A DNA stretch of 64,000 bases from Sinomonas cyclohexanicum (GCF_020886775.1 NZ_AP024525.1:2232001-2296000), one strand, 5' to 3'. Counted from the first letter of the stretch, positions 20,023-32,250 are shown. The notes: generated by a model not told the origin, from the sequence alone. Numbers and translations: made by a program.

Positions 20023-21180
20023 ATGAGCACCCAGCCACCGCAGATGCCCGTTGCAGTGCCTGCCCCGAGGCGAGCGGGCGTCCGCTACGGGCTCCTCGCG
20101 CTGGTGGTGGGCGGTGCCGCGGCCCTGCTGGCCGGGCTCGCCGTCGTCGTGCCGTTCCTGCTGCGGGCGACGGGCAGCTCCGGATTCCTCGTCGGCTTCC
20201 TGCTCTCCCTGTTCCCGCTCGCCATCGTGCTCCTCGCCGTCCACGTGGTCGACCGCTGGGAACCGGAGCCGCGCAGGCTCCTCGCGTTCGCCCTCACCTG
20301 GGGCGCAGTCATGTCCGTCGCGGCGACAACCCTGATCCAGCCGCTCTTCCTCGCAGCGTTCGGTCCCCGCGCCGCGACGCAGGCCCAGGCACTCGAGTTC
20401 CTCGCGACGGTGGAGGCTCCCGTGGTGGAGGAGACCTCGAAGGGGCTGGGCCTTCTCATCCTCATGCTCGCCGCGCGCAAGCACGTGGACGGCCCCGTGG
20501 ACGGCATCGTCTATGGGATGACGATCGCCGCGGGCTTCGCGTTCACCGAGAACATCCTGTACTTCGGGCGCATGTTCTCGGAGACCTCGGGATCGGCCGC
20601 GTCGCTCGCGGTGATCTTCACCATGCGCGGCCTCCTCTCCCCATTCGCCCACGCGATGTTCACGGGGACGCTCGGCCTCATCATGGGGCTGGCCGCCCGG
20701 CGGTGGAGCCCCGGGCTCGTGGTTGGCGCGTTCGTGATGGGCCTCATCCCCGCCATGCTCCTGCACAACATCTGGAACAGCGCGGGCGCGGACTTCTTCT
20801 TCCTCTACGTGCTCGTCCAGATCCCGCTGTTCGGGGCCGCCATCCTCGTCGTCTACGTGCTGCGGCGCTCCGAGGCGCGCCTCACACGCGCGAGGCTCAC
20901 CGAGTACGCCCGGGCCGGGTGGTTCACACCGCTCGAGGTGGACATGCTCGCGACCCCGCGGGGCCGCGCGGCGGGCCTGCGGTGGGCCGCATCGACGGGT
21001 CGACGCAACGAGATGCGGACCTTCATCCGCACCGCGACGGACCTCGCGGCCGTCCGCCAACGGGTCCTCAGCGGTCGAGACGTGCGCGGCTACGCCGCCG
21101 CGCAGCGGGAACTGCTCGAGCGGATCGGGCGCGAGAGGTCCGCGGTGCTCGGCATTCCCCACGGAACACCGCAGCTCTGA
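20023..21180 (+). CDS. PrsW-family intramembrane metalloprotease
   Basis: 385 residues with about eight hydrophobic spans between residues 22 and 290 and a soluble C-terminal tail. The catalytic motifs are visible: VEETSKG (EExxK type), FAFTENILYF, and conserved His residues in FAHAMFTG and LLHNIWN. In Bacillus, PrsW makes the site-1 cut of the anti-sigma factor RsiW; the target here is unknown. It is monocistronic, divergent from pyrR and convergent with nusB. Confidence 0.88.
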   Translation: MSTQPPQMPVAVPAPRRAGVRYGLLALVVGGAAALLAGLAVVVPFLLRATGSSGFLVGFLLSLFPLAIVLLAVHVVDRWEPEPRRLLAFALTWGAVMSVAATTLIQPLFLAAFGPRAATQAQALEFLATVEAPVVEETSKGLGLLILMLAARKHVDGPVDGIVYGMTIAAGFAFTENILYFGRMFSETSGSAASLAVIFTMRGLLSPFAHAMFTGTLGLIMGLAARRWSPGLVVGAFVMGLIPAMLLHNIWNSAGADFFFLYVLVQIPLFGAAILVVYVLRRSEARLTRARLTEYARAGWFTPLEVDMLATPRGRAAGLRWAASTGRRNEMRTFIRTATDLAAVRQRVLSGRDVRGYAAAQRELLERIGRERSAVLGIPHGTPQL

Positions 21181-21182
21181 TG

Positions 21183-21219
21183 CGCGAGGGGGTACCGCAG
21201 TTGGCGGGACCCCCTCGCG
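21183..21219. terminator. Bidirectional terminator between prsW-like gene and nusB
   Basis: CGCGAGGGGGT (21183-21193) pairs perfectly with ACCCCCTCGCG (21209-21219), with an inner CCGC/GCGG stem. It serves two convergent genes. There is no T tract, which is usual at this GC content. Confidence 0.75.
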
Positions 21220-21243
21220 AGTCGTCTCAGGCTGCGGACGGCA

Positions 21244-21654
21244 TCAGGCCAGCAGCGTCGGCTTGAGCTCCTGGAGCCGGCCGAGGAGGCCGTTGACGAA
21301 CGCGGGCGACTCGTCCGTGGACATGGTCCGCGCGAGCGATACGGCCTCGCTCACGGCGACACCGTCCGGGACGTCGTCGTTGAACAGCAGCTCCCACGCG
21401 CCGATCCGCAGGATGATGCGGTCGACGGCGGGCATCCGCTCGAGCGTCCAGCCCTGGGCGTACGTGCGCAGGATCTCGTCGATCTGGGCCTGCTTGGCCG
21501 TGACGCCGTCCACCACCTGAACGGTATAAGGATTGATGATCTGCTCGGTCCGGACGCGGCGCCCCTGAATGGCTTCCGTGGGCGAGACCGAGCGCTGCTC
21601 CGCCTCGAAGAGGATCTCTAGCGCCCGTGCACGGGCCTTACCGCGGGCGCTCAC
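21244..21654 (-). CDS. nusB: Transcription antitermination protein NusB
   Basis: 136 residues. ARGKARARALEILFEAEQR is the N-terminal arginine-rich RNA-binding segment and VDRIILRIGAWELLF the conserved core helix. It binds boxA RNA with S10 in rRNA antitermination. The GTG at 21654 shares a base with the efp stop (TAGTG). Last gene of its operon. Confidence 0.93.
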   Translation of the reverse strand: MSARGKARARALEILFEAEQRSVSPTEAIQGRRVRTEQIINPYTVQVVDGVTAKQAQIDEILRTYAQGWTLERMPAVDRIILRIGAWELLFNDDVPDGVAVSEAVSLARTMSTDESPAFVNGLLGRLQELKPTLLA

Positions 21655-22217
21655 TAGTCGTTGACACGTCCCAGGTAGCTGCCGTCACGGGTGTCGACCT
21701 TGACCTTGGTGCCGGTCTCGAGGAAGAGCGGGACCTGGATCTCGTAGCCCGTCTCGATGGTCGCGGGCTTGGTACCGGCCGAGGAGCGGTCGCCCTGGAG
21801 GCCCGGCTCGGTGTAGGTGATCTCCATGACGACGCTCGGCGGGAGCTCGACGTACAGCGGGCTGCCGTCGTGCAGCGCGATGAGCACCGTCTGGTTCTCG
21901 AGCATGAAGTTGGCCGCGGCGCCCACCGTCTCGTTCGCCACGGTGATCTGGTCATACGTGTCCGTGTCCATGAACACGAAGTCGGTGCCGTCCTTGTAGA
22001 GGTACTGGAAGTCCCGCCGGTCCACGGTGGCCGTATCGATCTTCGTCCCGGCGTTGAACGTCCGGTCCACGACCTTGCCCGAGAGGACGTTGCGCAGCTT
22101 GGTGCGAACGAAAGCGCCGCCCTTGCCCGGCTTGACGTGCTGGAACTCGATCACGTTCCAGAGTTGACCGTCCAGATTCAGCACGGTGCCGTTCTTGATG
22201 TCGTTGGTGGTTGCCAC
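21654..22217 (-). CDS. efp: Elongation factor P
   Basis: 187 residues. The N-terminal KOW-like domain carries the loop [10 protein letters not shown] with Lys32 at the tip, then two OB-fold domains. EF-P relieves ribosome stalling at polyproline. No EpmA-type modification gene is in the window. GTG start at 22217 with a purine-rich AGAGGCG SD. A TAGAAT -10 candidate lies at 22264-22259, so it probably has its own promoter after the TPR gene. Confidence 0.95.
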   Translation of the reverse strand: MATTNDIKNGTVLNLDGQLWNVIEFQHVKPGKGGAFVRTKLRNVLSGKVVDRTFNAGTKIDTATVDRRDFQYLYKDGTDFVFMDTDTYDQITVANETVGAAANFMLENQTVLIALHDGSPLYVELPPSVVMEITYTEPGLQGDRSSAGTKPATIETGYEIQVPLFLETGTKVKVDTRDGSYLGRVND

Positions 22218-22287
22218 GAAAGCGCCTCTCGTCTCTTCTGCTCAGAAATCCGCAGACCATTCTAACCGGAGCGGAAGAGATCCACCG

Positions 22288-24453
<2,166 letters not shown>

Positions 24454-24457
<4 letters not shown>

Positions 24458-25665
24458 CCGGCCACCGAGTCGGCCACCGAGTCGAGCTCGGCCGGGATCG
24501 CGGCGAGGAAGCCTTCGATGTTGCGCCGGGTCTCGGCGACAGAGTCGCCCCCGAACTTCTCGAGGACGGCCTGGGCGAGCACGAGGGCCACCATCGCCTC
24601 GGCCACGACACCCGAGGCGGGCACGGCGCAGACGTCCGAGCGCTGGTGGTGCGCCTTGGCGGGCTCGCCGGTGGCGACGTCGATGGTCCGAAGGGCACGG
24701 GGAACGGTCGCGATGGGCTTCATCGCCGCCCGCACGCGCAGCACGTCGCCGATGCTCATGCCGCCCTCGATGCCGCCGGCGCGGTTGGTCGACCTGACGA
24801 TCTTGCCGCTCGCGTCCCGCACGATCTCGTCGTGGGCGGCGGAGCCGCGGCGCGCCGCCGTGCGGAATCCGTCCCCCACCTCGACGCCCTTGATGGCCTG
24901 GATCCCCATGAGCGCGCCAGCGAGGCGTGCGTCGAGCCTCCGGTCCCAGTGGACGTAGCTGCCCAGTCCGGGCGGGAGCCCGTAGGCGAGCACTTCGACC
25001 ACTCCGCCGAGGGTCTCTCCCTCCTTGTGGGCGGCGTCGACCTCCGCCACCATCGCCGCGGACGTCGCGGCGTGGAAGCAGCGCAGCGGGTCGGCGTCGA
25101 GCGCCGCGACGTCGGACGGGAGGGGAACCGGGGCATCCTCCGGGACCGCGACCGCGGCGATCTGCGTCGTGTGGCTCACGAGCCCGATGCCGAGCTCCTT
25201 GAGGAAGGCCGCCGCCACGGTCCCGAGGGCCACACGTGTGGCCGTCTCCCGTGCTGAGGCACGCTCGAGGACGGGGCGGGCCTCGTCGAATCCGTACTTC
25301 TGCATGCCTGTGAAGTCCGCGTGGCCTGGGCGGGGGCGCGTGAGCGGGGCGTTGCGGGCCTGGCCCTCGAGCGCCTCGGGCGCCACCGGATCGGCGGCCA
25401 TGATCTGCTCCCACTTGGGCCACTCGGTGTTGGCGACCTCGATGGCCACAGGGCCGCCCTGGGTCCGGCCGTGCCGGACGCCGCCGAGGATCGTGACCTT
25501 GTCCTCCTCGAACTTCATCCGGGCGCCGCGGCCGTACCCGAGGCGGCGACGGGCCAGGGCCTGCCGGATGTCCTCGCTCGTGAGCGCCACGCCCGCGGGG
25601 AGCCCTTCGAGGATGCCAACGAGTGCCGGGCCGTGCGATTCACCGGCAGTCAACCAACGCAACAT
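24454..25665 (-). CDS. aroC: Chorismate synthase
   Basis: 403 residues from the ATG at 25665 ([13 protein letters not shown], the usual family start); an ATG 9 bases earlier is possible. [17 protein letters not shown] and [14 protein letters not shown] are the FMN/EPSP-site signatures. It makes chorismate from EPSP. It is the first of the coupled aroC-aroK-aroB genes; aroE ends 26 bases before. Confidence 0.95.
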
Positions 25666-25691
25666 GACATCCATCCTGCCACGCTGCCGCG

Positions 25692-26563
25692 TCAGGCCGC
25701 GCGCCGGGGTACGCCCACTGAGTCACACATCACATCTATGACTTCCCGGGAGCGTGCGTCCTCGCGGCCCGTGAACAGGACGATCTGCTCGACCGCCTGG
25801 TAGACCAGCATCTCGAGCCCGTGGAGCACGAGGCCGCCACGGGCCTCCCAGGCCGCGGAGAGCCTGCTGGGCCAGGGATCGTAGGCGACGTCGAGCAGGA
25901 CGTGCCGCGCGCCGTCGTCCGCGGGTGCGAGCCGCGCGAGCTCGTCGGCAATGCCGTCGGCGGCCAGCGGCGGCAGCGTGCTCACGACGGCGTCTGCCGC
26001 GCTCAGGCGGGCGGCGCCGCCCGAGAGGGGCGAGACGCTGACCGAGAGGCCGAGCCGGTGCGCGAGGGAGGCGGCCTCCCCGAGCGGGACGCGTTGCGGA
26101 CGAGGAATTCGATCCGCTGCGCGCCCAGCTGGTGCAGGGCGGCCACGGCCGCGAGGGCGGTGTTGCCCGCGCCGATCACCACGGGGTCGGCGACCCGGGC
26201 CAGGCCCGCATGGCGGAAGGCCTCGGTGATGCCCGCCACGTCGGTGTTGTAGCCGATCAGTACGGGCCCATCGGGGCCGGCGTCGACCACGACCGTGTTG
26301 AGCACGCCCAGCTCGGCCGCGAGCCCCTCCACCCGATCGACGAGTGGCACGAACGCGGCCTTGAGCGGCATCGTCACGGACAGGCCGCGCCACCCAGGCT
26401 CGGACCGCACGCGGGCGGCAAACGCCGGGAGCTGCTCCGCTGTCAGGTCGAAGGCACCATAGTCGAGGTCGATGCCCAGGAGACCGTACGCGGCACGGTG
26501 CAGGGCCGGGGACTTCGAGTGGCCAATGGGGTGGCCCAGGACGGCGGCGCGCAGTGCCGTCAC
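25692..26563 (-). CDS. aroE: Shikimate dehydrogenase, frame interrupted once
   Basis: The N-terminal frame (from GTG 26563) has [13 protein letters not shown] (shikimate site), LSVTMPLK and the NADP loop [19 protein letters not shown]. It runs out after LVRNASRSG. The correct C-terminus continues one frame over: [40 protein letters not shown] and [18 protein letters not shown]. Adding one C to the CCCC run at 26078-26081 joins them as [18 protein letters not shown], restoring about 290 residues. AroE reduces 3-dehydroshikimate to shikimate. Confidence 0.9.
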
Positions 26564-26593
26564 CGGTACCCGCCCTTCATCGGCCCTTCTCCG

Positions 26594-28675
26594 TCATTGG
26601 CACTTCCCCGCATTCGCCTGGCACCACTGCTCGTACTGCTGGGCATAGACCTGGTGCTCGGCGTACGTCTTGGAGAACTTCGTCTCCCCCGTGTCGAGGT
26701 TCACCGTGACCCAGTACAGGTAGTCGTTCGGGGTCGGCTTGGCGGCCGCGTCGATGGCCGAGGCCCCGGGTGAGCCGATCGGGCCGGCGGGCAGGCCCGG
26801 GTTCGCGTACGTGTTGTACGGGTTGCTCTTGTCCGCCTTCTCATCTTCCGTGATGTGGTAGCTCTTCTTGCCGAGCCCGTAGGTCACGGTCGCGTCCGAC
26901 TGGATGTACCCGTTCGTCTCGGTGTTCGGCTTGAGGCGGTTGTAGATCGCGCCGGCCACGTTGCCGTAGTCCGCGCGCCCGCCCTCGGCCTGGACGATGC
27001 TGGCGACGGTGAGGACGTCGTACTGCTTCGACGGGTCGGTGATCCCGTCCGCCTTGAGCTTGTCGAGCGTCGTGGTGACGAGCTTGGTGAGGATGTCCTT
27101 CGCCGATGTCCCGACGGGGAAGCGGTACTCGCCCGGTGCCAGGTAGCCCTCGAGGTTCTTCGCCTTCGCGGGCAGGCCGAAGTCGGTCGGCTTGGCGCTG
27201 AGGGCGTCGAGATCCTTGCGGTCCACCGAGGCGGCCTTGGCGATCGCGTCGAGGGACTCACCCACGCGCATGCCGGCGCTCAGGGCGAAGTAGATGACTT
27301 TGTCGTTCGACGTGCCGACCAGGACTTGGGCAGCGTCGGAGGACTTCATCTCCTTCTTGAACGTGTAGTCTCCGGGGTGGAGGCTCCCGCCCGCGGCCGC
27401 GAAGGCCTTGAGGAACGTCCCCGCGTCGGCGATGACGTCCTGCTTCTCGAGCGTGCTGGCCACCGCGGCGGCCCCCGAGCCGGGCTGCACGGTCACGGTC
27501 ACCGAACCCGCGCCGGGGCCCGGGAAGTCCGTGACCTTGTCGATGCCGAGGATCGGCTTGAGGAACTGCACACCGATCAGCGCCGCGCCCACGAACAGTG
27601 CGAGCGCGAGGGTCAGGCCGATGGTCACGCGGAGCCGGCGCGACCTGCGCGGCTTGGCGGCGACGGGCTCCCCGAAGACGGCGTGCGCGTCGTCGAACGA
27701 GTGCGGATGGTGGCCGAGGTCCGCCTCGTGTGCGTGGTCCACGGGCGCCGCGAACGCGTTGTCGTGGTGGAGGAACGCGTTGTCGTGGTGGAGGTCCGTG
27801 TGATGCTGCAGGCCGTCGTGGAACTCGAACGCGTCGTCATAGTCTGCCGGGGCGTCGTCGAACCCCCAGTGGTGGGTGGGCTCGTGGACGGGCTCCGCGT
27901 GCGCGGGCGGTGTGTGCGCGGGGGCCGCGACAGCGCTGTGGGCGAATGCCTGCGCCGCGGCGGGGAACACGTTGCGCCGGATCGGCGCCTCCTCGGACAC
28001 CGTGGGGACGGTCGGTAGGTAGGCGGTCGCAGGAGTGGCTTCCGCGAGTGCCGAATCGCCCGTCGCGGCGGACGACGGCGCATGCGGGCTCTGCGGATCG
28101 GCCACCGGTGCGGGGGCCGCCACGTCGAGGGAGGCCCGCGCGGCCGGAACCGGGGAGGGCAGGACCGACGGCGCACCGGAGTCGGGCACCGTGATCGGGG
28201 AGGGCGGTGCATACACCGCGGCGTACGAGGAGGCGGTCGGCCCCGAGGAGGGCGGGTACGAGCCCCAGCCCATCGCGGCCGACGTCGGCGTCAGCGGTCC
28301 CGCGGAATACGCTGCCGGCTGGAGCGGCTCGGCGGTGCGTGCGCGCCGTCGTCCGTGCGGGGTGGCGTGCGCGGAGCCGTCGTCGGGACGCTGCACGGTC
28401 GGACGGTCCGGCTGGACATTCGCCGGTGCCGCCGCGGTGGGCGCCGCGGGTGGGGCGCTGGGCCTGTCCGGCGGGGTGCTCGCGGGGGCCGAGGTCTCGG
28501 CCGCAGGCGCAGTCGTGGAGCGAGGGAACGCCGAGTCCGGGGCCGAAGAGGCGCGGCGCTGCGGCGTGAGCAGCCTCTGGGCGGCCTCCTGCTGGGCGCG
28601 CTCGCGCTCGCGCAGCTCGCGGCGCGTCAAGGGCCGGTCAGGCACGGCCGGGGTCGTGGGGTCCTGGGGGTCCAT
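26594..28675 (-). CDS. mltG: Endolytic murein transglycosylase MltG with long disordered N-terminus
   Basis: 693 residues, about twice the Escherichia coli length. Residues 1-340 are a cytosolic Pro/Ala-rich region with a His-rich stretch. One membrane span (VTIGLTLALALFVGAALIG, about 347-365) follows, then the extracellular YceG domain. Its catalytic Glu is in QAEGGRADYGNVAGAIYNRL near residue 561. MltG cleaves nascent glycan strands and is thought to end peptidoglycan polymerisation. It lies 6 bases after ruvX. Confidence 0.93.
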   Translation of the reverse strand: MDPQDPTTPAVPDRPLTRRELRERERAQQEAAQRLLTPQRRASSAPDSAFPRSTTAPAAETSAPASTPPDRPSAPPAAPTAAAPANVQPDRPTVQRPDDGSAHATPHGRRRARTAEPLQPAAYSAGPLTPTSAAMGWGSYPPSSGPTASSYAAVYAPPSPITVPDSGAPSVLPSPVPAARASLDVAAPAPVADPQSPHAPSSAATGDSALAEATPATAYLPTVPTVSEEAPIRRNVFPAAAQAFAHSAVAAPAHTPPAHAEPVHEPTHHWGFDDAPADYDDAFEFHDGLQHHTDLHHDNAFLHHDNAFAAPVDHAHEADLGHHPHSFDDAHAVFGEPVAAKPRRSRRLRVTIGLTLALALFVGAALIGVQFLKPILGIDKVTDFPGPGAGSVTVTVQPGSGAAAVASTLEKQDVIADAGTFLKAFAAAGGSLHPGDYTFKKEMKSSDAAQVLVGTSNDKVIYFALSAGMRVGESLDAIAKAASVDRKDLDALSAKPTDFGLPAKAKNLEGYLAPGEYRFPVGTSAKDILTKLVTTTLDKLKADGITDPSKQYDVLTVASIVQAEGGRADYGNVAGAIYNRLKPNTETNGYIQSDATVTYGLGKKSYHITEDEKADKSNPYNTYANPGLPAGPIGSPGASAIDAAAKPTPNDYLYWVTVNLDTGETKFSKTYAEHQVYAQQYEQWCQANAGKCQ
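27752..27793 (-). repeat. Two perfect 21-base units in mltG
   Basis: GAACGCGTTGTCGTGGTGGAG (plus-strand reading shortened here to positions 27752-27772) repeats at 27773-27793. It encodes HHDNAFL twice in the His-rich cytosolic region. Confidence 0.8.
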
Positions 28676-28681
28676 CGTCGC

Positions 28682-29233
28682 TTAGCCTCTCACATCCGAG
28701 TCGTCGCTACGGATTTCCCCACTCCGCACCTTGGGGGCCTCCACCAGGGCCCCCGCCTCTCCACGGCCGCGGATCAGGTCCAGCGCATGCGCGAGGATTC
28801 CGACGGCCGCCATTTGGTCCACCACTCTACGATGCTCGCGCGAGTCCATGCCAGCTTCGCGGAGGTTCCGGTGTGCCTCGACGGTCGTGAACCGCTCGTC
28901 CACGAGGCGGACCGGGCACTCGAGCCCCGCGGCGGCGAGCTCGGCGGCGAGCCGTTCGGCGAAGCCCCTCGCCATCGCGGCCGACTCGGCCTCGCGGCCC
29001 GCGAGAGTCCGCGGAAGCCCGACGTACGCCTCGACGGCGTTCCGGGCCGCGGCCTCCTTGACGAGAACCTTGATGTCGCTGTTGCGCTTGGGGTCACGGC
29101 TCAGGGTCTTCAGGGGGGTCGGCAGGATGCCGTCGGCGTCGCAGACCGCGACACCGACACGCACCGAGCCGACGTCCACACCGAGCCTCACGCCCCGGGG
29201 GAAGGGATGACCTTGCAGATCGTTGGAAGTCAT
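28682..29233 (-). CDS. ruvX: RuvX/YqgF family Holliday-junction resolvase-like / pre-16S rRNA nuclease
   Basis: 183 residues with an RNase H fold: LGVDVGSVRVGVAV, VGLPRTLAG, and the conserved DERFTTVEAHRNLREAG. YqgF proteins take part in 16S rRNA 5' maturation; the resolvase role is by similarity. The ATG at 29233 has GGGAG 7 bases upstream and follows alaS by 13 bases. Confidence 0.93.
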   Translation of the reverse strand: MTSNDLQGHPFPRGVRLGVDVGSVRVGVAVCDADGILPTPLKTLSRDPKRNSDIKVLVKEAAARNAVEAYVGLPRTLAGREAESAAMARGFAERLAAELAAAGLECPVRLVDERFTTVEAHRNLREAGMDSREHRRVVDQMAAVGILAHALDLIRGRGEAGALVEAPKVRSGEIRSDDSDVRG

Positions 29234-29246
29234 AGGCGGCTCCCTC

Positions 29247-31937
29247 TCAGCGCTGCGCGACAGCGGTCGCGATCGCCCCCAGGGCTTCCACGATCTTGGC
29301 CGGATCGGTGCCGCCGCCCTGGGCGACGTCATCCTTGCCGCCTCCGCCGCCGCCGAGGATCCCGGCCGCGGTGCGCACGAGCGCACCGGCCTTGACCCCG
29401 GCCTCGCGGGCCGCAGCGTTGGTGGCCACGAGGACCGCTGGGCGGCCCTTCGCGACGCCGGCGACAGCGACGGTCGCCGCAGGCGCGTCGGTGCCGTCCC
29501 CGAGCCGTCCCCGCAGGTCGAGGGCGAGCGCGCGGAGCTCGTCCGCCGAACCCAGCTCCCCGGCGTCGTGCGTGATGAGGCGCACGCCGGCTACATCCTT
29601 CGCTGTTCCCACGAGCGCTGCGGCGGACGCGGCGAGCTTCTCCTTGCGGAGCCGCTCGAGCTCCTTCTCGGCCGCCTTGAGCTTCTCGAGGGTGCCGGCG
29701 ATGCGCTCCGTGAGCTGCGCCGAAGGCACCTTGAACATCTCGCTCAGCTCGGACACGAGGGCACGCTCGGCGGCCTGGTGGCGGAACGCGTCGAGCCCCA
29801 CATAGGCCTCGACGCGACGATTGCCCGATCCGACCGACTGCTCGCCGAGGAGGGTCAGAGAGCCGATGAGCGCCGTCGAGTCCACGTGCGTCCCACCGCA
29901 GAGCTCCATCGACCAGGGGCCGTTGATCTCGACGACCCGCACGCGGGAGCCGTAGTTCTCGCCGAAGAGGGCCATCGCGCCGGCGGCCTTGGCCTCGGCG
30001 AGCGGCATCTCGGCGGTGTTGACCGTGAAGTTGTCGCGGATCGCGAGGTTCGCGACCTCCTCGATCTCGCTCTTCGCGGCGCCGGAGAGCTGCTCCCCCC
30101 ACGCGAAGTCGAAGCGGAGGTAGCCGGCCTTGTTGAACGAGCCGCGCTGGACGGCCTCCGGGCCGAGGATCTGGCGCAGCGCCGCGTGCACGAGGTGAGT
30201 CGCGCTGTGGGCCTGCTCGCCGCCGTGGCGGCGCTCGCGGTCCACAGCGGTGCGCACCACGGCCTCCGCGTTCAGCTCGCCCTCGCGGACGATCGCCTTG
30301 TGGACGGAGAGGCCCTTGATCGGGCGCTGGACATCGAGCACCTCGACGAGGAACCCGTCCCCGGAGATGAGGCCACGGTCGGCCGCCTGGCCGCCTGCTT
30401 CGGCGTAGAACGGGGTCTCCTCGAGGACGATCTCGATCTCCTCGCCGGTCACGGCGCGGTCCACGCGGGAGCCGGCGGAGACGAGGCCGCGGATGCGGGA
30501 CTCGCCCTCAAGCTCGGTGTAGCCCGTGAAGACCGTGTCTCCCGAGGCGTGGAGCTCCTGGAAGAGCGTGAGGTCGGCGTGCCCGGACTTCTTCGCCTTC
30601 GCGTCCTTGCGGGCGCGCTGGCGCTGGTCCTCCATGAGGGCCCGGAACCCGGCCTCGTCGACCGAGACGCCAGCCTCCTCGGCCATCTCGAGGGTCAGGT
30701 CGATCGGGAAGCCGTACGTATCGTGCAGGGTGAAGGCCTCCTCGCCCGAGAGGGGCTGCCCCTCGGCCTTGGAGTGGGTGACGGCCTCGTCCAGGCGCGC
30801 CGTGCCTGCCGCGATCGTGCGCAGGAACGCCTTCTCCTCGCCGTAGGCGATGCGGGCGATCCGGTCGAAGTCCTTCTCGACCTGCGGGAAGACGCCCTTC
30901 ATGGCGTCGCGCGAGACCGGCAGGAGCTCGGGGAGCACGGGCTTCTCGACCCCGAGCAGGCGCATGGCGCGCACGGCACGGCGGATGAGGCGGCGCAGCA
31001 CGTACCCGCGGCCCTCGTTCGAGGGGGTCACGCCATCGGTGATGAGCATGAGCGCGCTGCGGACGTGATCGGCGACGACGCGCATCCGGACGTCGTCAGT
31101 GTGGTGCGGGTCGTCGGAGGACTCGGCGGACGTGTACTCGCGGCCCGAGAGCTCGGCGGCCTTGTCGATGACCGGACGGACCTGATCCGTCTCGTACATG
31201 TTCTCGACGCCCTGGAGGATCATCGCGAGGCGCTCCATGCCGAGGCCCGTGTCGATGTTCTTCTTCGGGAGCTCGCCGACGATGTCGAAGTCGACCTTCG
31301 AGCGCACGTTCTCGATCTGGTACTGCATGAACACGAGGTTCCAGATCTCGATGTAGCGGGTGTCGTCCACCGCCGGGCCGCCCTCGGGTCCGTACGCCGG
31401 GCCGCGGTCGTAGTAGATCTCCGAGCAGGGGCCCGCGGGGCCGGGCTGGCCCGTGGACCAGTAGTTGTCGCTCTTGCCCATGCGCTGGATGCGCTCGGCC
31501 GGGATCGAGGTGTGCGCGAGCCAGAGGTTGGCGGCGTCGTCGTCATCCTCGTAGACGGTGACCCACAGCTTCTCGGCGGGCAGGCCATAGCCGCCATCGT
31601 CGACACCCATGGTGAGCAGCTCGAACGCGAACTTGATCGCGTCTTCCTTGAAGTAGTCCCCGAAGGAGAAGTTGCCGCACATCTGGAAGAAGGTCCCGTG
31701 GCGGGCAGTCTTGCCCACCTCCTCGATGTCCGCAGTGCGGATGCACTTCTGAACGCTCGTGGCGCGCGGGAAGGGCGGCTCCTCGCGGGCCGTGAGGTAC
31801 GGGATGAACGGCACCATGCCGGCGATCGTGAAGAGGATCGACGGATCCGGGGAGACGAGCGACGCCGAGGGCACAGCCGTGTGCCCCTTGCTGACGAAGT
31901 AGTCGATCCAGCGTCGGGTGATCTCGTGCGACTTCAT
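29247..31937 (-). CDS. alaS: Alanyl-tRNA synthetase
   Basis: 896 residues from ATG 31937 (MKSHEITRRW, the family start). Class II catalytic core with FTIAGMVPF and RATSVQKCIRTADIEEVG, the editing domain zinc motif HSATHLVHAAL and MELCGGTH, and the C-Ala tail with a glycine run (GGGGGGKDD). It charges tRNA-Ala and edits Ser/Gly mischarging. An upstream TTG at 31979 extends the frame but has no support. Confidence 0.96.
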   Translation of the reverse strand: MKSHEITRRWIDYFVSKGHTAVPSASLVSPDPSILFTIAGMVPFIPYLTAREEPPFPRATSVQKCIRTADIEEVGKTARHGTFFQMCGNFSFGDYFKEDAIKFAFELLTMGVDDGGYGLPAEKLWVTVYEDDDDAANLWLAHTSIPAERIQRMGKSDNYWSTGQPGPAGPCSEIYYDRGPAYGPEGGPAVDDTRYIEIWNLVFMQYQIENVRSKVDFDIVGELPKKNIDTGLGMERLAMILQGVENMYETDQVRPVIDKAAELSGREYTSAESSDDPHHTDDVRMRVVADHVRSALMLITDGVTPSNEGRGYVLRRLIRRAVRAMRLLGVEKPVLPELLPVSRDAMKGVFPQVEKDFDRIARIAYGEEKAFLRTIAAGTARLDEAVTHSKAEGQPLSGEEAFTLHDTYGFPIDLTLEMAEEAGVSVDEAGFRALMEDQRQRARKDAKAKKSGHADLTLFQELHASGDTVFTGYTELEGESRIRGLVSAGSRVDRAVTGEEIEIVLEETPFYAEAGGQAADRGLISGDGFLVEVLDVQRPIKGLSVHKAIVREGELNAEAVVRTAVDRERRHGGEQAHSATHLVHAALRQILGPEAVQRGSFNKAGYLRFDFAWGEQLSGAAKSEIEEVANLAIRDNFTVNTAEMPLAEAKAAGAMALFGENYGSRVRVVEINGPWSMELCGGTHVDSTALIGSLTLLGEQSVGSGNRRVEAYVGLDAFRHQAAERALVSELSEMFKVPSAQLTERIAGTLEKLKAAEKELERLRKEKLAASAAALVGTAKDVAGVRLITHDAGELGSADELRALALDLRGRLGDGTDAPAATVAVAGVAKGRPAVLVATNAAAREAGVKAGALVRTAAGILGGGGGGKDDVAQGGGTDPAKIVEALGAIATAVAQR

Positions 31938-31978
31938 GTGCGTGTGCTTCAACCTTCTTGTGTGTGCGGGCTCCATCA

Positions 31979-31984
31979 ATTCTA
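31979..31984 (-). promoter_or_regulatory. -10 candidate for alaS
   Basis: TAGAAT on the minus strand, giving a leader of about 35 bases with GAAGG before the alaS ATG. No -35 match is visible. Confidence 0.35.
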
Positions 31985-31994
31985 GGCGCCGGCG

Positions 31995-32207
31995 CTAATC
32001 GGTGAGACCAAGCCCCTTGCGCAGCTCGGCCTCGCGCTCGGACATGCCCTCGCGGACCTGACCGGCGAAGTCCGCCACGCTGTCGGCGAGCGAGGCGACG
32101 GCCCGGTTGATCCCGCCCGGCGAGGCGAGCGAACGTGCCCTGGCGATCTTCTGGTAGGCCACGACGCCGACTGCGACGCCCACGCCGAGCCACACGATGC
32201 GCTTCAC
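31995..32207 (-). CDS. Small single-pass membrane protein (DUF6167-like)
   Basis: 70 residues. An N-terminal span (VWLGVGVAVGVVAYQKIA) is followed by a short cytosolic amphipathic helix ending REAELRKGLGLTD. Similar small proteins precede alaS in Micrococcaceae, together with the DUF948 protein upstream. Function unknown. Confidence 0.7.
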   Translation of the reverse strand: MKRIVWLGVGVAVGVVAYQKIARARSLASPGGINRAVASLADSVADFAGQVREGMSEREAELRKGLGLTD

Positions 32208-32250
32208 TTCGTCAGGGTTTCCCTTCTGGTGGTGTCCAGCCGTGCTGAGG

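Noticed and set aside
29223-31985. A 920-codon open frame antisense to alaS
   Set aside because: It is antisense to a complete AlaRS and has no domain; high GC keeps such frames open.
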